From: Silene latifolia | Taxonomy: Eukaryota > Streptophyta > Magnoliopsida > Caryophyllales > Caryophyllaceae | Length of the DNA stretch: 64,000 nt | Assembly: GCF_048544455.1 (NCBI RefSeq) | Contig: NC_133536.1 | Location: 29,080,152-29,144,151 of the forward strand | Direction of reading: 5' to 3' | Shown: positions 13,331 to 27,200 of the stretch, piece after piece | How the letters are laid out: the number at the start of each line of letters is the position of its first letter | How positions within the stretch are numbered: the stretch's first letter is position 1 | Made by a program: the position numbers and the translations under genes | Notes under the pieces: generated by a model | What the model was told of the DNA's origin: nothing | Databases searched by the model: none | What the model saw: the letters and a program-made list of their open reading frames with translations, nothing else

Positions 13331-13785
13331 AAACGGGTTTTGATTAGGTTGAAGGATGAAGATAAGTCATAAATGGTAAATATATGAGTTAAGCAAGTGT
13401 GAGTAGTTTTATTTCCTAGAAAATAAAAATAACAATAATGCAGGAGTAGTGAAGGTAATATAACAACAGTGAGAATAGTGAAATTAACATTATTATATGC
13501 GGGACTATTGAAAAAAAAAAACGAAAAACGATGATGATGGAGGAGTAGTGAAAGAAACTGTAGTCACAACAAATGTAATGAAAGTAACAGTATGAAGTAG
13601 GAACAACGGAGAAAGTATGAAAAATTAGCTAACAAATCAATTTAAGAAAAATATTTATTTATTTAATTATGAGTTTGATAAAAATATATTGATAAATTTT
13701 ACATTTCATTATAAATGGTAAACGTATTAATTAAGCAAGTCTAACATAGTTTTATTTCCTAGAAAATAAAATTTGACGTTAGAGG

Positions 13786-13814
13786 TAGCCCGGCAAGGCG
13801 GACACCAAAGCTAG
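13786..13814 (+). mobile_element. Helitron 3' terminus (plus strand)
   Basis: GC-rich imperfect hairpin GTAGCCCGGCAAGGCGGAC, then ACCAAAGCTAG followed by T: the hairpin plus CTRR end expected of Helitrons. The minus-strand end at 15913 has nearly the same sequence (GTAGCCCGGGCGAAGCCGGAC..ACTAG). Upstream 13430-13560 also resembles the reverse complement of 16080-16330, so the two are copies of one family. The 5' end was not found. Confidence 0.5.
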
Positions 13815-13905
13815 TTTTATTCCAAAATTTTGATGTTCAAATTATTTTTATCATTTTATATTAGTTTTATTTGCTTTAATTTGAATACCAAATTTTACTA
13901 ATAAA

Positions 13906-13945
13906 CTAGTTGTTGCACCTCGCCCTATCGGGCGTGGTGCCCCAA
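13906..13945 (-). mobile_element. Helitron 3' terminus (minus strand)
   Basis: Read on the minus strand, CACCACGCCC-GATA-GGGCGAGGTG forms a 10-bp stem with one mismatch, followed by CAACAACTAG and then T. This is a typical Helitron 3' end, so the element body should extend to the right. Its 5' end was not located. Confidence 0.55.
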
Positions 13946-15780
13946 TTTGTTGGAATTCTAAGCGGAAGTAAGTCGGTAGAAACCAGTTGCCTTGGTTAGG
14001 AAAAAAAACACGTCATTTCAAACACCCAGGTAGATGCGTTAAGAATTGGTATTAATAGGCAAAACACGAAGGAAGCCAATTCCTAAGCATGTGATATGCT
14101 CTTACGTAACTTAAAAATAAGGCGAAACGAGCATTGAAACACCTAAGCAATTTACCCACAGCCACATTTACGCATTTAATCATTAAGCCACTCATACACC
14201 CACTCTAAACGTAATAATAATTCGTTCGGAAGCATAGTCAATAACCTACAGACCTACATTCTAGATGGTGGAATGGGCATAGTGTTTATTACAAAATTCT
14301 CGTCAATGCTTGAAAATGCCATTTATAATGCAAAATAATTGCAATGACATCGTCACAAAGGCACAAGAGCCCTTTATTTTTTTCGCGCATACCGAAATTA
14401 CAACAAGAAACGACTACTGTGGACACAGCCACCCGCGCCGCGCGCACCCGCACGTTGATTTCGAGGCGGCGACACTTCTCCCACAGAACTCCGGCACGAG
14501 GCCGAAAGCAGGTCACAGGTCGTTACAAATTTGAAAGGCATTGAAACCAGTGAGAGGTTTGACAAGCCTGCATTTGTGGAGTCGCCACCAATTTTTATGG
14601 AAAATTGGAACCGTTCGAATACTTCATGTCATGTCAAGACACAAAGTAGTGACATGAACACTAAGAAATTCGTTTACCCTTAGCAAAGACTCTCATGATG
14701 CCAATGAACACGGATGTTCACAAAGATTTTGAGTAAGGGGTGAGGGTACGTATTAGGAAGTTCGTTTATTTGAACACCTAATCTCGTCCGCCTCGATAGC
14801 GGCCTCTACTAATGATGAGGGAAGTCGTTTATACTTGATATGTCCACAGTTGTATGCATGCAATGCAACATCCATGTTTTAAACCTAACATGTGAATATT
14901 GACTAAGTCGGTGGACAAGCAATTTATCATCCAGTTGGGTCGAAGTTGGAGGTTAGATGCATTACATGTGAATTGCCAAGTAAGTAAATCATACAAGATA
15001 AATGAATTGCAATAAATGTGACACGGCTGTCGCAACCCTATCAAAAATAAACCAACCGGCTTTAACTAATATAGCAGAGGTAAGTCGGGTATCGTACTTC
15101 ACAGGGAGGCGGTCACTATCTACTTGTTATTCAGTCTGTCTACGGTCACAAAGTGGGGGTTTTGATTTGTTTTAACTAAACTAATGAACGAAATTAAAGG
15201 CAATAAAAGAAACAACAATTAAAATAGCAAGAATGAAATAAAGATGTGATCAAATAAAGAGAGAAATGTCAGGATGTCGGTTCACCATGATATTACGCAA
15301 GTCAGCTAAAGGTAGGTCAGTCGGTCTGATGTGAGAAGGGTAGTGGAAAAGTCCTTCCGGTCCGCTATCCGCCCTAGATTTTTCCTAAATAGCTTTCGCT
15401 CTGATTAGGATAATCTGTTGTTCATAACAGGTTTGTTCATTCCAATCTTCCGATCTAGGTCTGAATTTAACCAGTTTAATTAATTCAGTTGCTTGCACTC
15501 AACCTAATAATCACTGTTAAATTGCTATAAAACAATTCTCACATTAAAAACTCCTAAACTAATTATCACATCATTGTTTTACTATCATAGCTCCCCTAAT
15601 CCTAGCAATAGAGAATTTAGCTACGCATGCCGATAAATAAAACAACAACGATTGAATAAACTATGCTAAACATGGTATTAAGATGTATAAGAAGAAATTG
15701 CATAAACTTAAATAACAATACTAATAATTAACAGCAATTAAAGGACAATAAATTAAGTGTGCAAAAGGAGAATTAAATAA
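13946..15780. other. Non-coding transposon-derived DNA
   Basis: No protein similarity was recognised. The segment probably belongs to the minus-strand Helitron ending at 13906, or to an LTR-type remnant. It includes a short GC-rich patch (14440-14520) and stretches such as GGGAGGCGGTCACTATCTAC that look like repeat DNA. It is interrupted at 15780 by the next element and appears to continue after 20043. Confidence 0.35.
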
Positions 15781-15912
15781 CGGTGTTACTTTTTCAAATA
15801 CGGATTTTACTTTTTCACATACACTTTTTCATTATCTTTCCACCTAATACCCTTTTTACTTAACCGTAATCAAACAACTCTTCTATCAACTTCTTCCCTA
15901 AATATAATCCAA

Positions 15913-15950
15913 CTAGTATCAGTGTCCGGCTTCGCCCGGGCTACTTTTAC
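15913..15950 (-). mobile_element. Helitron 3' terminus (minus strand), inside the 4.3-kb element
   Basis: On the minus strand: GTAGCCCGGGCGAAGCCGGAC, then ACTGATACTAG and T. It is nearly the same terminus as at 13786-13814. The body to the right (16050-16350) is full of CACTACTCCCGC and ATTGTTACTTTCACTA words, also seen in inverted form near 13430-13560. The hairpin is imperfect. Confidence 0.5.
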
Positions 15951-18464
15951 TTACCATTAATTTTTTTTTCATTAAATAAAATTACTTAAAGTTGCATAAC
16001 CCATAAATTTATCATTAATATATTTTTCTATGACATATCCTAAACTACGATGAAATAAATTTTGAGACAAATTCACTACTCCCGCTATTAATATTTTACT
16101 CTTATTAATGAAACAATAGTAATAACATTTCACTACTTGTCCGTAATCATTGTTACATTCACTACTCCCGCTGTAATTATTGTTACTGTCACTACTGTCG
16201 CATTAATATTGATAATTTCACTACTCCCGCCATAATTATTGTTACTTTCACTATTACCGCATTAATATTGATTATTTCACTACTCCCGTTGTTGTTTCTA
16301 CCACTTTCACTAATCTCGGTGATAATATTATTACTTTTACTATTCAAATGAGTGATTACTATCATATAACTATATTCAATGGTACTACAATTATTTTCTT
16401 TACTAACGAAATTACTTTTACTACTTAGGCATGCAATTTTAAGAGGATTATATATTTATATAAATATATTACATATATGCATTAAATCAAATCGAAAGAA
16501 TTATGCAATGTTATATATTATGGAATCTAACTTGAATTATTTATAACATACTTATTATATTTTTGTATGTTAAATAATTAACATCTCTATACATCTAATA
16601 AACTATAAAGTTTAATAAAATTGCATATATTTTAAATTTAATATATAATTTTATGATGATAATAATTAACACCATAAGTGTGCATGTTTATACTAATTAC
16701 TTATTTTATTTTAAAGAAATTGACCATCTTCTAGTCTTCTATAAATATTTAGGAAAATTACCAAGCATCTTCTTTCCTTTAGTCTCCTTGAAATTGACCA
16801 TCTTAATTAATTATTTTATTTTAAGGAAATTGACCATCTTAATTAATTATTTTATTTTAAGGAAATTGACAATGTTTTAGTCTCTTACAAATGTTTAGGA
16901 AATTACCAAGCTTCTATATAATTTAATTGTAACCCAAACTATATAATATTTGCATTAAGATCCCTTAATCGGGTCCATCACACGGTGCTAGTGATTTAAA
17001 ACTATATAGTATAATTAATTTGTATAACTTTCTTTAATTACATTGAAGTCCTTTGGTTTCTGGATTTAATATATAGTATTGATTGATTACTCAGAACTAC
17101 AAAAGTGAATCATAAATACTCCATTCTACCTAGTATAGAAGCTAAGTTTTTTCGTGACTTCTTATTGGTCGCTGAATTTAGGGATGTATTTTGCATGTGG
17201 ACCCCGCCAAAATTTATATGACAATTAATTAGTCTCTCTCCTCAAATCAATCCCCCACATTCACTTTCAATTATTTAATTTCTCTCATTCCCCTTTTCAG
17301 AATTTCACTATGCATTATTAAAATGTTTTAATTTACATCAAAGCATAAACTAAAACATAGTACATGCATTAAAAAGGGAAATCTGGCATATTTTTATGTG
17401 CTAAATAACAAGATAAAAAAATTAAATAGATCTGTAAAATTACTAAATGAACATAACTAAAAATATTTAAAATTTTAAAATATCATTAAATCGATGAGAT
17501 TTAGTAGGAAAAACAGAATATGAAAATTTTGGGCTTCAATTACTATTGTGAACAAATTCAATTTCGTAATTTTATGTTTTTTTAAAGACAATTATCATCA
17601 GATCCAATTGATTAGCTACAAAAAAAAAGAAATTAAAAATATTAGAATTTCAATTATTTATTATAAAAAAATTAAAAAAATTAAAAGTAATAATGAGATT
17701 AAATCTATGAAATGCACTACAAACCCAAAAATTGACAATTTATTTCAAATATAGATATTGTATGAAGTATCCAGATTTAGGTAAATCTACAATTTATGAA
17801 AATGCATCTTTATACTGTATTAGAGGTAGATAGAGTACAATGGAAACAAATTTACAAAATACCCAAAAAAAAATATTTACAACCACTTCAAAATATAGAA
17901 CGACAATAAAAATAAATAAATTTGAAATTACCGATATAAAGTTTATAAAAATTGAAAAAAAAATATACACTTTAAAATACATGCAAGTGAATATAAAAAA
18001 AATTCAATATAAATTTTGGAGCATGCATACAAGAATTTCTTCTAATTGTTTTCTTTAATAATTAACTTCAAACTTCAATTCTAATCCTATAGTTTTAAAT
18101 AGAATTGTTAATTTGGTCTATCAAAAAGCTTTTTTATGCATTAAATGAGAAGAGATGAAAAGGTTGTTTAAGTTGAGTAATATGAGGGATGAAAGATTAA
18201 ATGATGAGGATGTAGAGAGAGTTTTTATTGCAAAAACCAAAAAAAAGAATGTAGAGAGTTTATGAAAAAAAAAAGAACAAGATGGGGAGATAAGGTGAGA
18301 TGGAGACATGAAGGAGTGAGGCGGCCTAAGTGTGAGCTTCTAGGTTAGGAATCTCTTAGATAAGTAATATTGTTGGTCCATATTTTAATTTGGGCTTATT
18401 TGGTTTGCTTGTGCTTTATATCTTCTGCATTTTTTGTTTTACCGTAGTGGACAATAATGTCGTG

Positions 18465-18938
18465 TAGACCTGTCAAACGGGTCGGGCCTTACTACAGGTT
18501 TATACGTGTCTTGGGTCGGATTAGGGTAAGAATACGGGTCAGATAAAAGTTTATGACGTCTTTATTTTACCATTTTCCAGCCCAAAAACATTTTTTTAAA
18601 ATTAAATTATATTTAATATTAATAATATTATTATATTCATTATTTTAATAATTATTTTATTATTTAATGATATAAAATTGACGTTTAAATAAATTTTTTA
18701 ATTAAAAATATAAAAATAATATACTATATTTTATATTTATTATTTCGAATATAAAATAAAAATATTAATATTTTAATAATATTCTTCATTTATTTTTGAC
18801 CCATCGGGTCGAACGGGTTGGGTCGATTTTCGACCTTAGAATAACAGGTCATTTCGGATTCATGGTCATTTTGGGTCGCGGGTCAAGATTTACGGGTGTT
18901 TGACCCTAAAAAAATCGGGTCATATTTTAACAGGTCTA
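18465..18938. mobile_element. GGTC-rich MITE with TAGACCTGT ends
   Basis: Inverted ends TAGACCTGTCAAACGGGTCG (left) and AACAGGTCTA (right) bound an AT-rich core. GGGTCG/CGACCC words are dense in both arms. A near-match flank (AATAATGTC against AATATTGTC) could be a decayed target duplication. The same end type recurs at 23411-23591. It is probably a hAT-related non-autonomous element; no coding capacity was seen. Confidence 0.5.
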
Positions 18939-19269
18939 ATATTGTCATTTATTTTCATGTTCGTCCATGTTAAAATATATTCACCAAAATCGCATTTGTG
19001 GCTCCGGAGCCCACTGCCATTGACATTCCTCCCCTTCTTTGCATTTTCTGTGTTTACGGTGTATATATATGTACATTATTTTCTTCATTTCATTAATTCT
19101 TCTAATATTTCTGATTTTAGTTTGAAAATAAAGTTCTTCTATATGTAAATGCTAGAGTTTCAAAACTATTTAAAATTTTCAAATGATAAATTTATTAGTA
19201 CCTTATTTATTCAAGTTTTTAAATATTAAATCCCGTAAAATTCTATCCGCACGGGCATAATTATAAAAT

Positions 19270-19370
<101 letters not shown>

Positions 19371-19409
19371 AACATCATATTGTGTTATTTTATTATTACA
19401 TAAAATATA

Positions 19410-19442
19410 CCCGTGCATATTTTTGCACGGGCCTAAAACTAG
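19410..19442 (+). mobile_element. Helitron 3' terminus (plus strand)
   Basis: CCCGTGCA-TATTTT-TGCACGGG is a perfect 8-bp stem hairpin, followed by CCTAAAACTAG and T, as expected of a Helitron 3' end. The 5' end is uncertain; a candidate is near 17118. Confidence 0.6.
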
Positions 19443-20043
19443 TTAATCAAGTAATTCACTGATTTTATGTTCTAATACAAATAATGCGTTATACCAATTC
19501 TAATTTGTGCAAAAAGTACAAATCCTCACTTTAATTTTCTTGATATCGAAAAAGATGTTGACGCCAATCTATTAAAAGACCAACTTTACTACCCAGGATA
19601 TTTGGATTCATTCATTTACTTGGATTGGTTTAATTATTCCATTGGCTAGCTTATGGAGTCTCTCAATTACATGCGGTGGGCAAGGTTGTCCGTACAAAGT
19701 TAATGGTGGCGTAGTTGGTGGCGGAGAAGAAGAGGTGTTTTGAGAAGGAGGGTGGTGCGAGTTGTGTTTTAGCCAGCGAGAGTCAACACGATTAGTGGAT
19801 GACGCGTAGGATGGTGGTCGGTTGGAGTCGGCGTGAGTCGCGTGACTATCTGACTGGTGTTTAGGCATAGGGCGGCAGGCTCGGAAGGTGGTGATGGCCG
19901 GTTGGTTTAGCGGTTGTCTTTTTTTAAAAAAATTCTAGTTGGTTTTGGATGAAAATTGAAAAAAAAATGACAAGGGTAAAATTGAAAAAAATCGTATGTA
20001 AAAGAGTAAAATGCGTATGTGAAAAAACAACACCCTTAAATAA

Positions 20044-21429
20044 AAGAGAGTAAAGAAAGATTACACAAAACGAGATCCGGAAAATAGAAAGCAAAGTAAC
20101 GTCGCAAGAGTAATTGAGTTCTGAAATCCCCCATATACTAAAAGAATAAGAGATCTCTAATATTTTCCCGCCTAAATGAAAACTACTCTATAATTGGGCT
20201 TCATTATGTCATATCTAAAATTGGGCCATATTGTTTAATTTCATATACGGAGTAATAAATATATAATTCTAACCCATTTTAGAAGGGATAATATTTTTGA
20301 ATTTGATTAGACATATGTAACACCTCATCTATCCAAGAGCCTTACTATGCATTCCTAGGTAAATGAAGTTGTTACCATCTCGGATTGACCGAGGTAGTGA
20401 ATAACAAAGTAAGACAAAACGCAGTACTTTAAATAAATAATGTTAAATGGTCTCATTACATTGTTATAATAGATAACTTGTTAATTAAATAAAATACAAC
20501 TGCAGCGGAAACTAAATAAAACAATTATTAAATAGTCTTTGTCCAATCTAGGTGATCTAGACAACTAAGTAAATGCCATAGCTTCTCGCCCTTCAGCTCC
20601 CCTTCTAAGGCAGCTCAATTACCTGAAATCAACCTGCTCTCCAATTATTTGTTCATCACAGGTGTTTAACGAATACACGGTCAACCCAACGGTTGAGTAG
20701 GAATATCTAAACAACAAGAATAATATAACAATACGACAAAACAAATATGCAAATGCTCAATCCCTTTCACAACTCCAACATCCACACATCCTCCGAAACA
20801 CCCATCAATATACAGCCCAAGACACCCATATCAATAACCCGAGACACCCATATCAATAACCCGAAACACCCTTATAAACACGGAGTACTTTAAATAAATA
20901 ATTGTCAGGCCCTAATTTCATCTTTAACAAATAAATAAAATTTGGTTGATTAATTAAAACTCAACAAATAATACTAATAATTGATAACAAGTAAATTAAT
21001 TTATTATTTGATAAATTAGAATCCATCTTGTAAGTTTTAAGTCATTTGAGCAATTAATTTAAGTTTTAGGGAAAAATATTGATTTAAGAGTTCACTTGGT
21101 TTAGTTTTAGGTGAAAAGGGTACAGAATAGAACGTTATAAAAAAGTGTATGTGAAAGAGTAAAGTTCGTATATGAAAAAATAATTAGGTATTAATAATAG
21201 TAATATTAAAATTAACAATGTTATAAATAATAATATTATTAAATAATTTTCATATTCATATTAATAATAATAATAATAATAATAGTAATAGTAATAGTAT
21301 CAATTATATTAATATGAGTATTATTTATTTTAACAACCATAATATTCATAATAATAACAATAATGAGGATGATTAATTAATAATAAATTAATGATGATGA
21401 TAATAATAATAATAATGATAATAATAAAT
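20044..21429. other. Non-coding repeat-derived DNA with a candidate Helitron 5' end
   Basis: No gene was seen. At 20127, TCCCCCATATACTAAAAGAA starts after an A, resembling the Helitron 5' end at 21884; the two may belong to one family. Short imperfect repeats of AGACACCCATATCAATAACC occur at 20815-20880. The segment around 21130-21190 (GTGTATGTGAAAGAGTAAAG) resembles the right end of the 15781-20035 element. Confidence 0.35.
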
Positions 21430-21720
<291 letters not shown>

Positions 21721-21883
21721 TATTAAGTTTAAGATTCGCAAAATTGAAATTGGCTGAATTTAGTGGAGCTGAACCGAGTGAGTGAAATGAATCGAATGGA
21801 GCCGAGTGTGTCTTTGAATCGAATCGAATAGAGTGAGCCGAATCGAGTGAGCTGAAAAATAGCCGAAAAAAAAATGCAGGGCA

Positions 21884-22706
21884 TCCCCCTACTACTTCCC
21901 CCTACTACTAAGAGAATAAAAATTCTCTTAGTTTTCCCTCCAAAAGGTATATAGCTAAATAAGGTAACAAGTAAAAAAATTCATTACATTATTATCTTTT
22001 CAATTAATATATTCTTATAATTAAACTCTAATCTTTTTAATTAAAATTCATATTTATGATTTTTTCACTGAAACCCATAATTTATTATGCAATCATTTCC
22101 ATTTACATAAATATTATTTTTCATCAATTACACTCTAAAATTACGCAAACCTACTTCTTATGCAGTCTTTAACATAATTATTGTCATCACTTACACCCTA
22201 AAATTAAGTAAATCTGTTTCTTATATTATCCTTCATCGGTTACACACTAAATATGGTGTATATTTTAAAGGACGTAACAATTTTTATATTTTTTTTAAAT
22301 AAAAAAAAATAAAAAATATTAGTCTAATTATTCGTAAATCGTCTTTTTAAGTGCGTGGTATACTGTTTTTACCTCTTATTGTTATAAGGTTTATACGCAT
22401 TTTAATTAGATTTTACATTTTTACATCACTTAATTGTAATTTAATGTCATAAATTAGTTTCATGCAATGATATAGCATTATAGAGTTAATTTTTATTGTA
22501 AAGTAAAAATGGTTTAAGACAAAAATAACTTAACTTAAAGTGTCTTTTGATGGTACTAAACTTTCATTTTCTACCCCTTACTAAGATTATATTAGTACAT
22601 TATAACATTAAAGGTACAATTAATTTATGCAATTAATATAATAAGAACGTCTTTTTATAAAACAAAACTAAAAAATACCGTGCTATAGCACGAGGACCTA
22701 CACTAG
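21884..22706 (+). mobile_element. Short Helitron, 823 bp
   Basis: It starts TCCCCCTACTACTTCC directly after an A. It ends with hairpin CCGTGCTATAGCACGAGG, then ACCTACACTAG followed by T. Insertion between A and T, a 5' TC and a 3' CTAG behind a hairpin are the Helitron hallmarks. There is no Rep/helicase ORF, so it is non-autonomous. A subterminal palindrome (AAGAGAATAAAAATTCTCTT) lies just inside the 5' end. Confidence 0.6.
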
Positions 22707-22860
22707 TTAATGACTAAAAGATTAGTAGATTTTGATTCCCTAAACCTAATTACGTATTTCTTTTATATAGGAAAGATATTTTATTCCCTAAACACGTAAC
22801 TTAAGATATCAAAATAAATAAGTTCACGCAAGAAAAATCCCGCGTCAGATAGCAAAGTGT

Positions 22861-23060
22861 TCGATCGAGCACGTACTTTCAGACCCTCGATCGAACAACT
22901 TCCAGCCAAAACCTCTCGATCGAGTACAACGACTACTCAGTCGAGGAACACCAATTTGCCACCTCTCGATCGAACACAACGGTGCTGTGTTCGATCGAGG
23001 ACTTCTCCTCATCACAAAGCTCTCGATCGATGAATTATGCCAGCAAAACCTCTCGATCGA
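22861..23060. repeat. TCGATCGA-rich block
   Basis: Seven TCGATCGA palindromes, mostly as CTCTCGATCGAG/A or GTTCGATCGAG, lie at irregular 20-45 bp spacing in 200 bp of otherwise non-repetitive, GC-richer DNA. One further degenerate copy (CAGTCGAGG) is visible. No gene is supported. Confidence 0.6.
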
Positions 23061-23410
23061 GTCAACTGCCATTGGATCAGCCTTTGGACCTATGATTTAG
23101 CTTTTCAAGACGACTTCACGCATCCCGAGACAGTACTAAAACTATGATTGGAAGAATAATTTTTTTTTTGTCTAATATATGTAATATCTCAACTTTGTGC
23201 GAAATATTGAACTAATAAATTGTTATACGGTACGTGACAAATAGTGAGTAGTGGGTAGTGAGTAGTGACTATATATCTCTAATCATTTGATTAATTAATC
23301 ATGTGCTAAAACTATGCTTTAAAACATATATCAACATGGCTTTATTTAATATTTTGAAAGTTGGAATATTTTTAATCATTTTATATTAGTATAATTTGCT
23401 TTAAATGCTA

Positions 23411-23591
23411 AATTTTAATAAAATTTCCCATCAACGGGTCGAGTTACGGGTCGGGTCTTGACCCTAAATGTGCGGGTCATTATCGGGTCGGATCATTTTC
23501 GGGTTCACATTTTTTCGGTCGGTTTCGGGCGGTTATTTTCGAATGGGTTTCGGTCGGTTTTTCGGGTCGTGTCATCTTTTGACAGGTCTAG
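23411..23591. mobile_element. GGTCGGGT-rich MITE remnant
   Basis: Dense GGGTCG, GGTCGGTTT and TCGGGTCGTGTC words end in GACAGGTCTA, the same right end as the element at 18465-18938. The left end is not defined. It is non-coding. Confidence 0.4.
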
Positions 23592-24250
23592 TTGGATGTG
23601 ATGATTTCTTTCTTCAAAATCACCGGCAGGACGGATGTTCAATTTGGAAGGAAAAAAATTGCCATTTTCCGACACATGTAACTAAGATAGTCAATTTATT
23701 TATTTCCTTTTTCCAAAAAAGAGGGCCATAGTTAATTGAGGAGAAAATGAATTAAAAAAGTAAAAAGAAAATCCCTAAATTTTAAAACCGGGAAAGTGGT
23801 AAATGACCCCTTAACTTTACTTGATAGTGAAATCAACCTCCTTAAGTTTGGTTTGCTGTAATTTACCCCTTTAACTTTGCATTTAAGTGAAATTAAACCC
23901 CTTACCCAAAATCTCATGAGAAATTCAATATATCACATCACAAAAAGTGAAATCAATTATACTTTTTACAAAATATACTATTAGAATAAAAAAGTTAACA
24001 AATGGAATCAAAATTTAAAATGAATTAAAATTAATTAGAGTTTTAAATTATTATAAAATCAAACTTTTTATGTTTTATAAATGAACTGAATATTTTTCCT
24101 AAATTTTTTTACCGTTCTTTACAAATAAACATATATAAAATAAAAAATTTAGTATAGAAACTCTAAAAATATACGTGTCTAATTTTGAGTTTTTGACTAT
24201 CAAATGTTTTTCTTGAGTAATAGTGAATTAGTGATATATTTTAATAAAAA
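23592..24250. other. AT-rich intergenic DNA, no gene seen
   Basis: Only short chance ORFs. The words around 23795-23910 (AAATGACCCCTTAACTTTAC and similar) recur in inverted form near 28860-28960, which suggests they flank the Helitron-rich block as an older repeat. Confidence 0.35.
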
Positions 24251-27200
24251 CTAGTTTTGGAGCCCGTGAAAATCACGGGATCGTTAATAATTGACTGTGT
24301 TTAAGTGTTTAATTTGTGAATAACTTATATGGAGTAATCCCCCTTTCTCAATCATTTATATAATTTTAATTAAAAAACCACTCACAAATAATTTAAAAAA
24401 AAGGTAAATAAATGAACATAACTGAGGGAGTGGTATTTTAAAACAAAAGTGTAATACACTCCAAATTTTAATTCTGGATGATACGCAAACCAAAATGTGA
24501 ATAGCTTGGTTGTTTTGAAGCGAGGACATAATCCGCCAAATTGAATTTTCGGGTATATATGGTCTTATGGACAATCTTGAAGCCATAGAAGTATTGAAAC
24601 ATGAATTTACGCTCCATTGTCGTCCCCTATTTTCAAAGGATTTAAAAATATGAGTACAAGTTTCTACCAATAAAAAAAAACATTAAAAGAAGTCACTCTT
24701 CCATATATGAACAAATTGCATTGAAATTTCTTTTCTACTACATCTGCAGTTAAAAACCTCCTAACTTCAAAATATATAGCGTGATTACTTTTCATTCATT
24801 ATCCTTTCTTTGTCTACAAAAATGTAACCTTGTTATTACTTCACTTATAGTAAGTACACATATAGATATATAATTTAAATAAATACTCCCGTCAAAATCC
24901 TAAAACTCGTACAATATGGATAATTATGCTAGTCTCGTAAAAATATTTCTTATTAGGTATGAAAAATAATTACGCGAAGTTCAAAGCACATCCATTTTAG
25001 GATCGCATTAACATATACATACCTCCTACAATAACATCATTAATTAAATTATCAAGTTAATTAATTGAATTGACACCTCCAATTAAGACTATTAAATATA
25101 AATACATGAACAAAAAGAAAAGGAAAAAGGAGACAAAAAATTCCAATAAAATACTCTAAATTACAAAGAGAACAAAAAAATGACTTTTGTAAGGACTGGT
25201 AATGTTGGTTTGGACAACCTGGTATCAAATAAGACAATATGAATTGGTATTTTGATGAGATTTTATAGAAAGAAAATCAATGACTCTAAATTTTCTCGTT
25301 TGAGTTGCTAATGGTTCTTCAATTGCTTGTTTAATTAATGGTTCTTCAATTGCATCTTTAATTAGTGATTCTTCAATTGTCTCTTTATTATTTAACCATT
25401 GCTTTGATCGGCTTAAAGATTATAGAATATGAATGGGTTTTTTCACCAACAAACATTGCATTTTGCCTCTTTATTGCTTGAATGAAGATACTGTTTTTAT
25501 TGTCGTTTTGGTGCATTTTAAAGTACTTTGCCCTATGTTTATCTTGCAAAGAAACGGTCGTGAACTTTTATGTGAGCAACTTTAAGAACTATTCCAAATA
25601 ATTCAACGAAATGTTACATATATTTAAAATATCACATTTTGTGTTATAATAATATACTCCGTAGTATATATATAAGATTAGATTTGAGACAAAAAGTAAG
25701 AGAGTAAAGTAAAGATCAAAGATTTATAGGTGAACTCTAATAATTATTAGTAGTAGTATAAGATGAGCAAAACTAATTACACATTTCTCGGAATCACGCA
25801 ATAAATAGAGATTTATACATATACGATTCTAAACATAGCTTCTTCATATTCGACCATTCATCAAAAAATTATAATCAAAACAATACTATTATACTTCATA
25901 CGAAATATTAGCCTTTCCTAATTCAGGAGAAAATAAAATATAAACAAATCATTCAAAAAAAAAAATATTTATCCAAAAAATATTGTGAGTTACAGAATAG
26001 TATACTTGATGGAAAACAAAAAAATGATTTAAAGGCTTGAAAACATTGGAATCGGAACAATGAATTGGAGAATAAGAATCAGTTTCTAACTAATTACTAT
26101 TTATGCATATTATAACACTATGATAAGATCAAATTGACATATGTGCAAAGTACTTTAACAATTTGGCTAAGCAATTTGATTTATAACATGTTTGACAAAA
26201 TAAAAATAGAACATAAGTGTTACAAATGAGACTAAAGTGTAGGAAAGAGTGAAAGACAATAATGTAACAACATGTCAACAACTTATTAAAAACTTTTGCT
26301 ACCATAAAACATTTCAAATATACCATTGTAGAAAAAAAGAAAAACCGACAAAAATATTGTTGTCAGAATCCCGATTCGATCCTACGATTCTACGATTTTA
26401 CGATCTAAAAATGCTCGACCGATCCCAGATCTTACGATTCTATCATGGTTGTAGAATCTTACGATCCTATTCATTGGAAAATTTCTAAAGATAGAATCAT
26501 AATACAATCCTACAATTTTACGATCCTACGATCCGATTCCATACTAAAAATATTAATATATATTCTTATAAAATGACATCGTAAAACACAAATTTTGGTA
26601 TAAGTTGTTGAATCAGGTTCATACAATGATACTAAAATAATTAATTATCAATATTTCATGGATAAATATTGATAAATCAGTTTTTTAACCTTCGATTATA
26701 TGTTTTTAACAAATAAATACTATATTTAGTGAATTTGTAGAATCTTACGATTCTACGATCCGATTCTACTGATTCGATCATACCCTCCCCATTGATCCAA
26801 AGTAGAATCCCGATCCTAACAACATTGGACAAAAATGAAAGAGTCCCCTCCAAACCAAGAAAAAAAATCTGTAAAGAAGATCCATAGCCATTATTTCGAA
26901 TCTCGTGCATTGTTATTGATATATATGTGAGTATGCCATCCTCCTATAATATTAATACAAACACACAAAAAAATAACTAATAAAATTCTAATTAATTCAA
27001 AACATAATAAAAATAAAAACTGAAACAATTAATTTAGTTCTCATTGTATAGTTTACCTACCAATTTTTTGAATAAAGTTGAAAATTCATTCTCCTGCAAT
27101 ATTAATATAAACACAAAAAAATAACTAATAAGATTCTAATTAATTCAAAACATAATAAAAATAAAAAGCAAAATAATTAATTTAGTTCTTTAGCTATACC

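Noticed and set aside
22861..23060. CRISPR-like or satellite array of TCGATCGA
   Set aside because: Repeat word is 8 bp with irregular spacing; neither CRISPR nor a tandem satellite.
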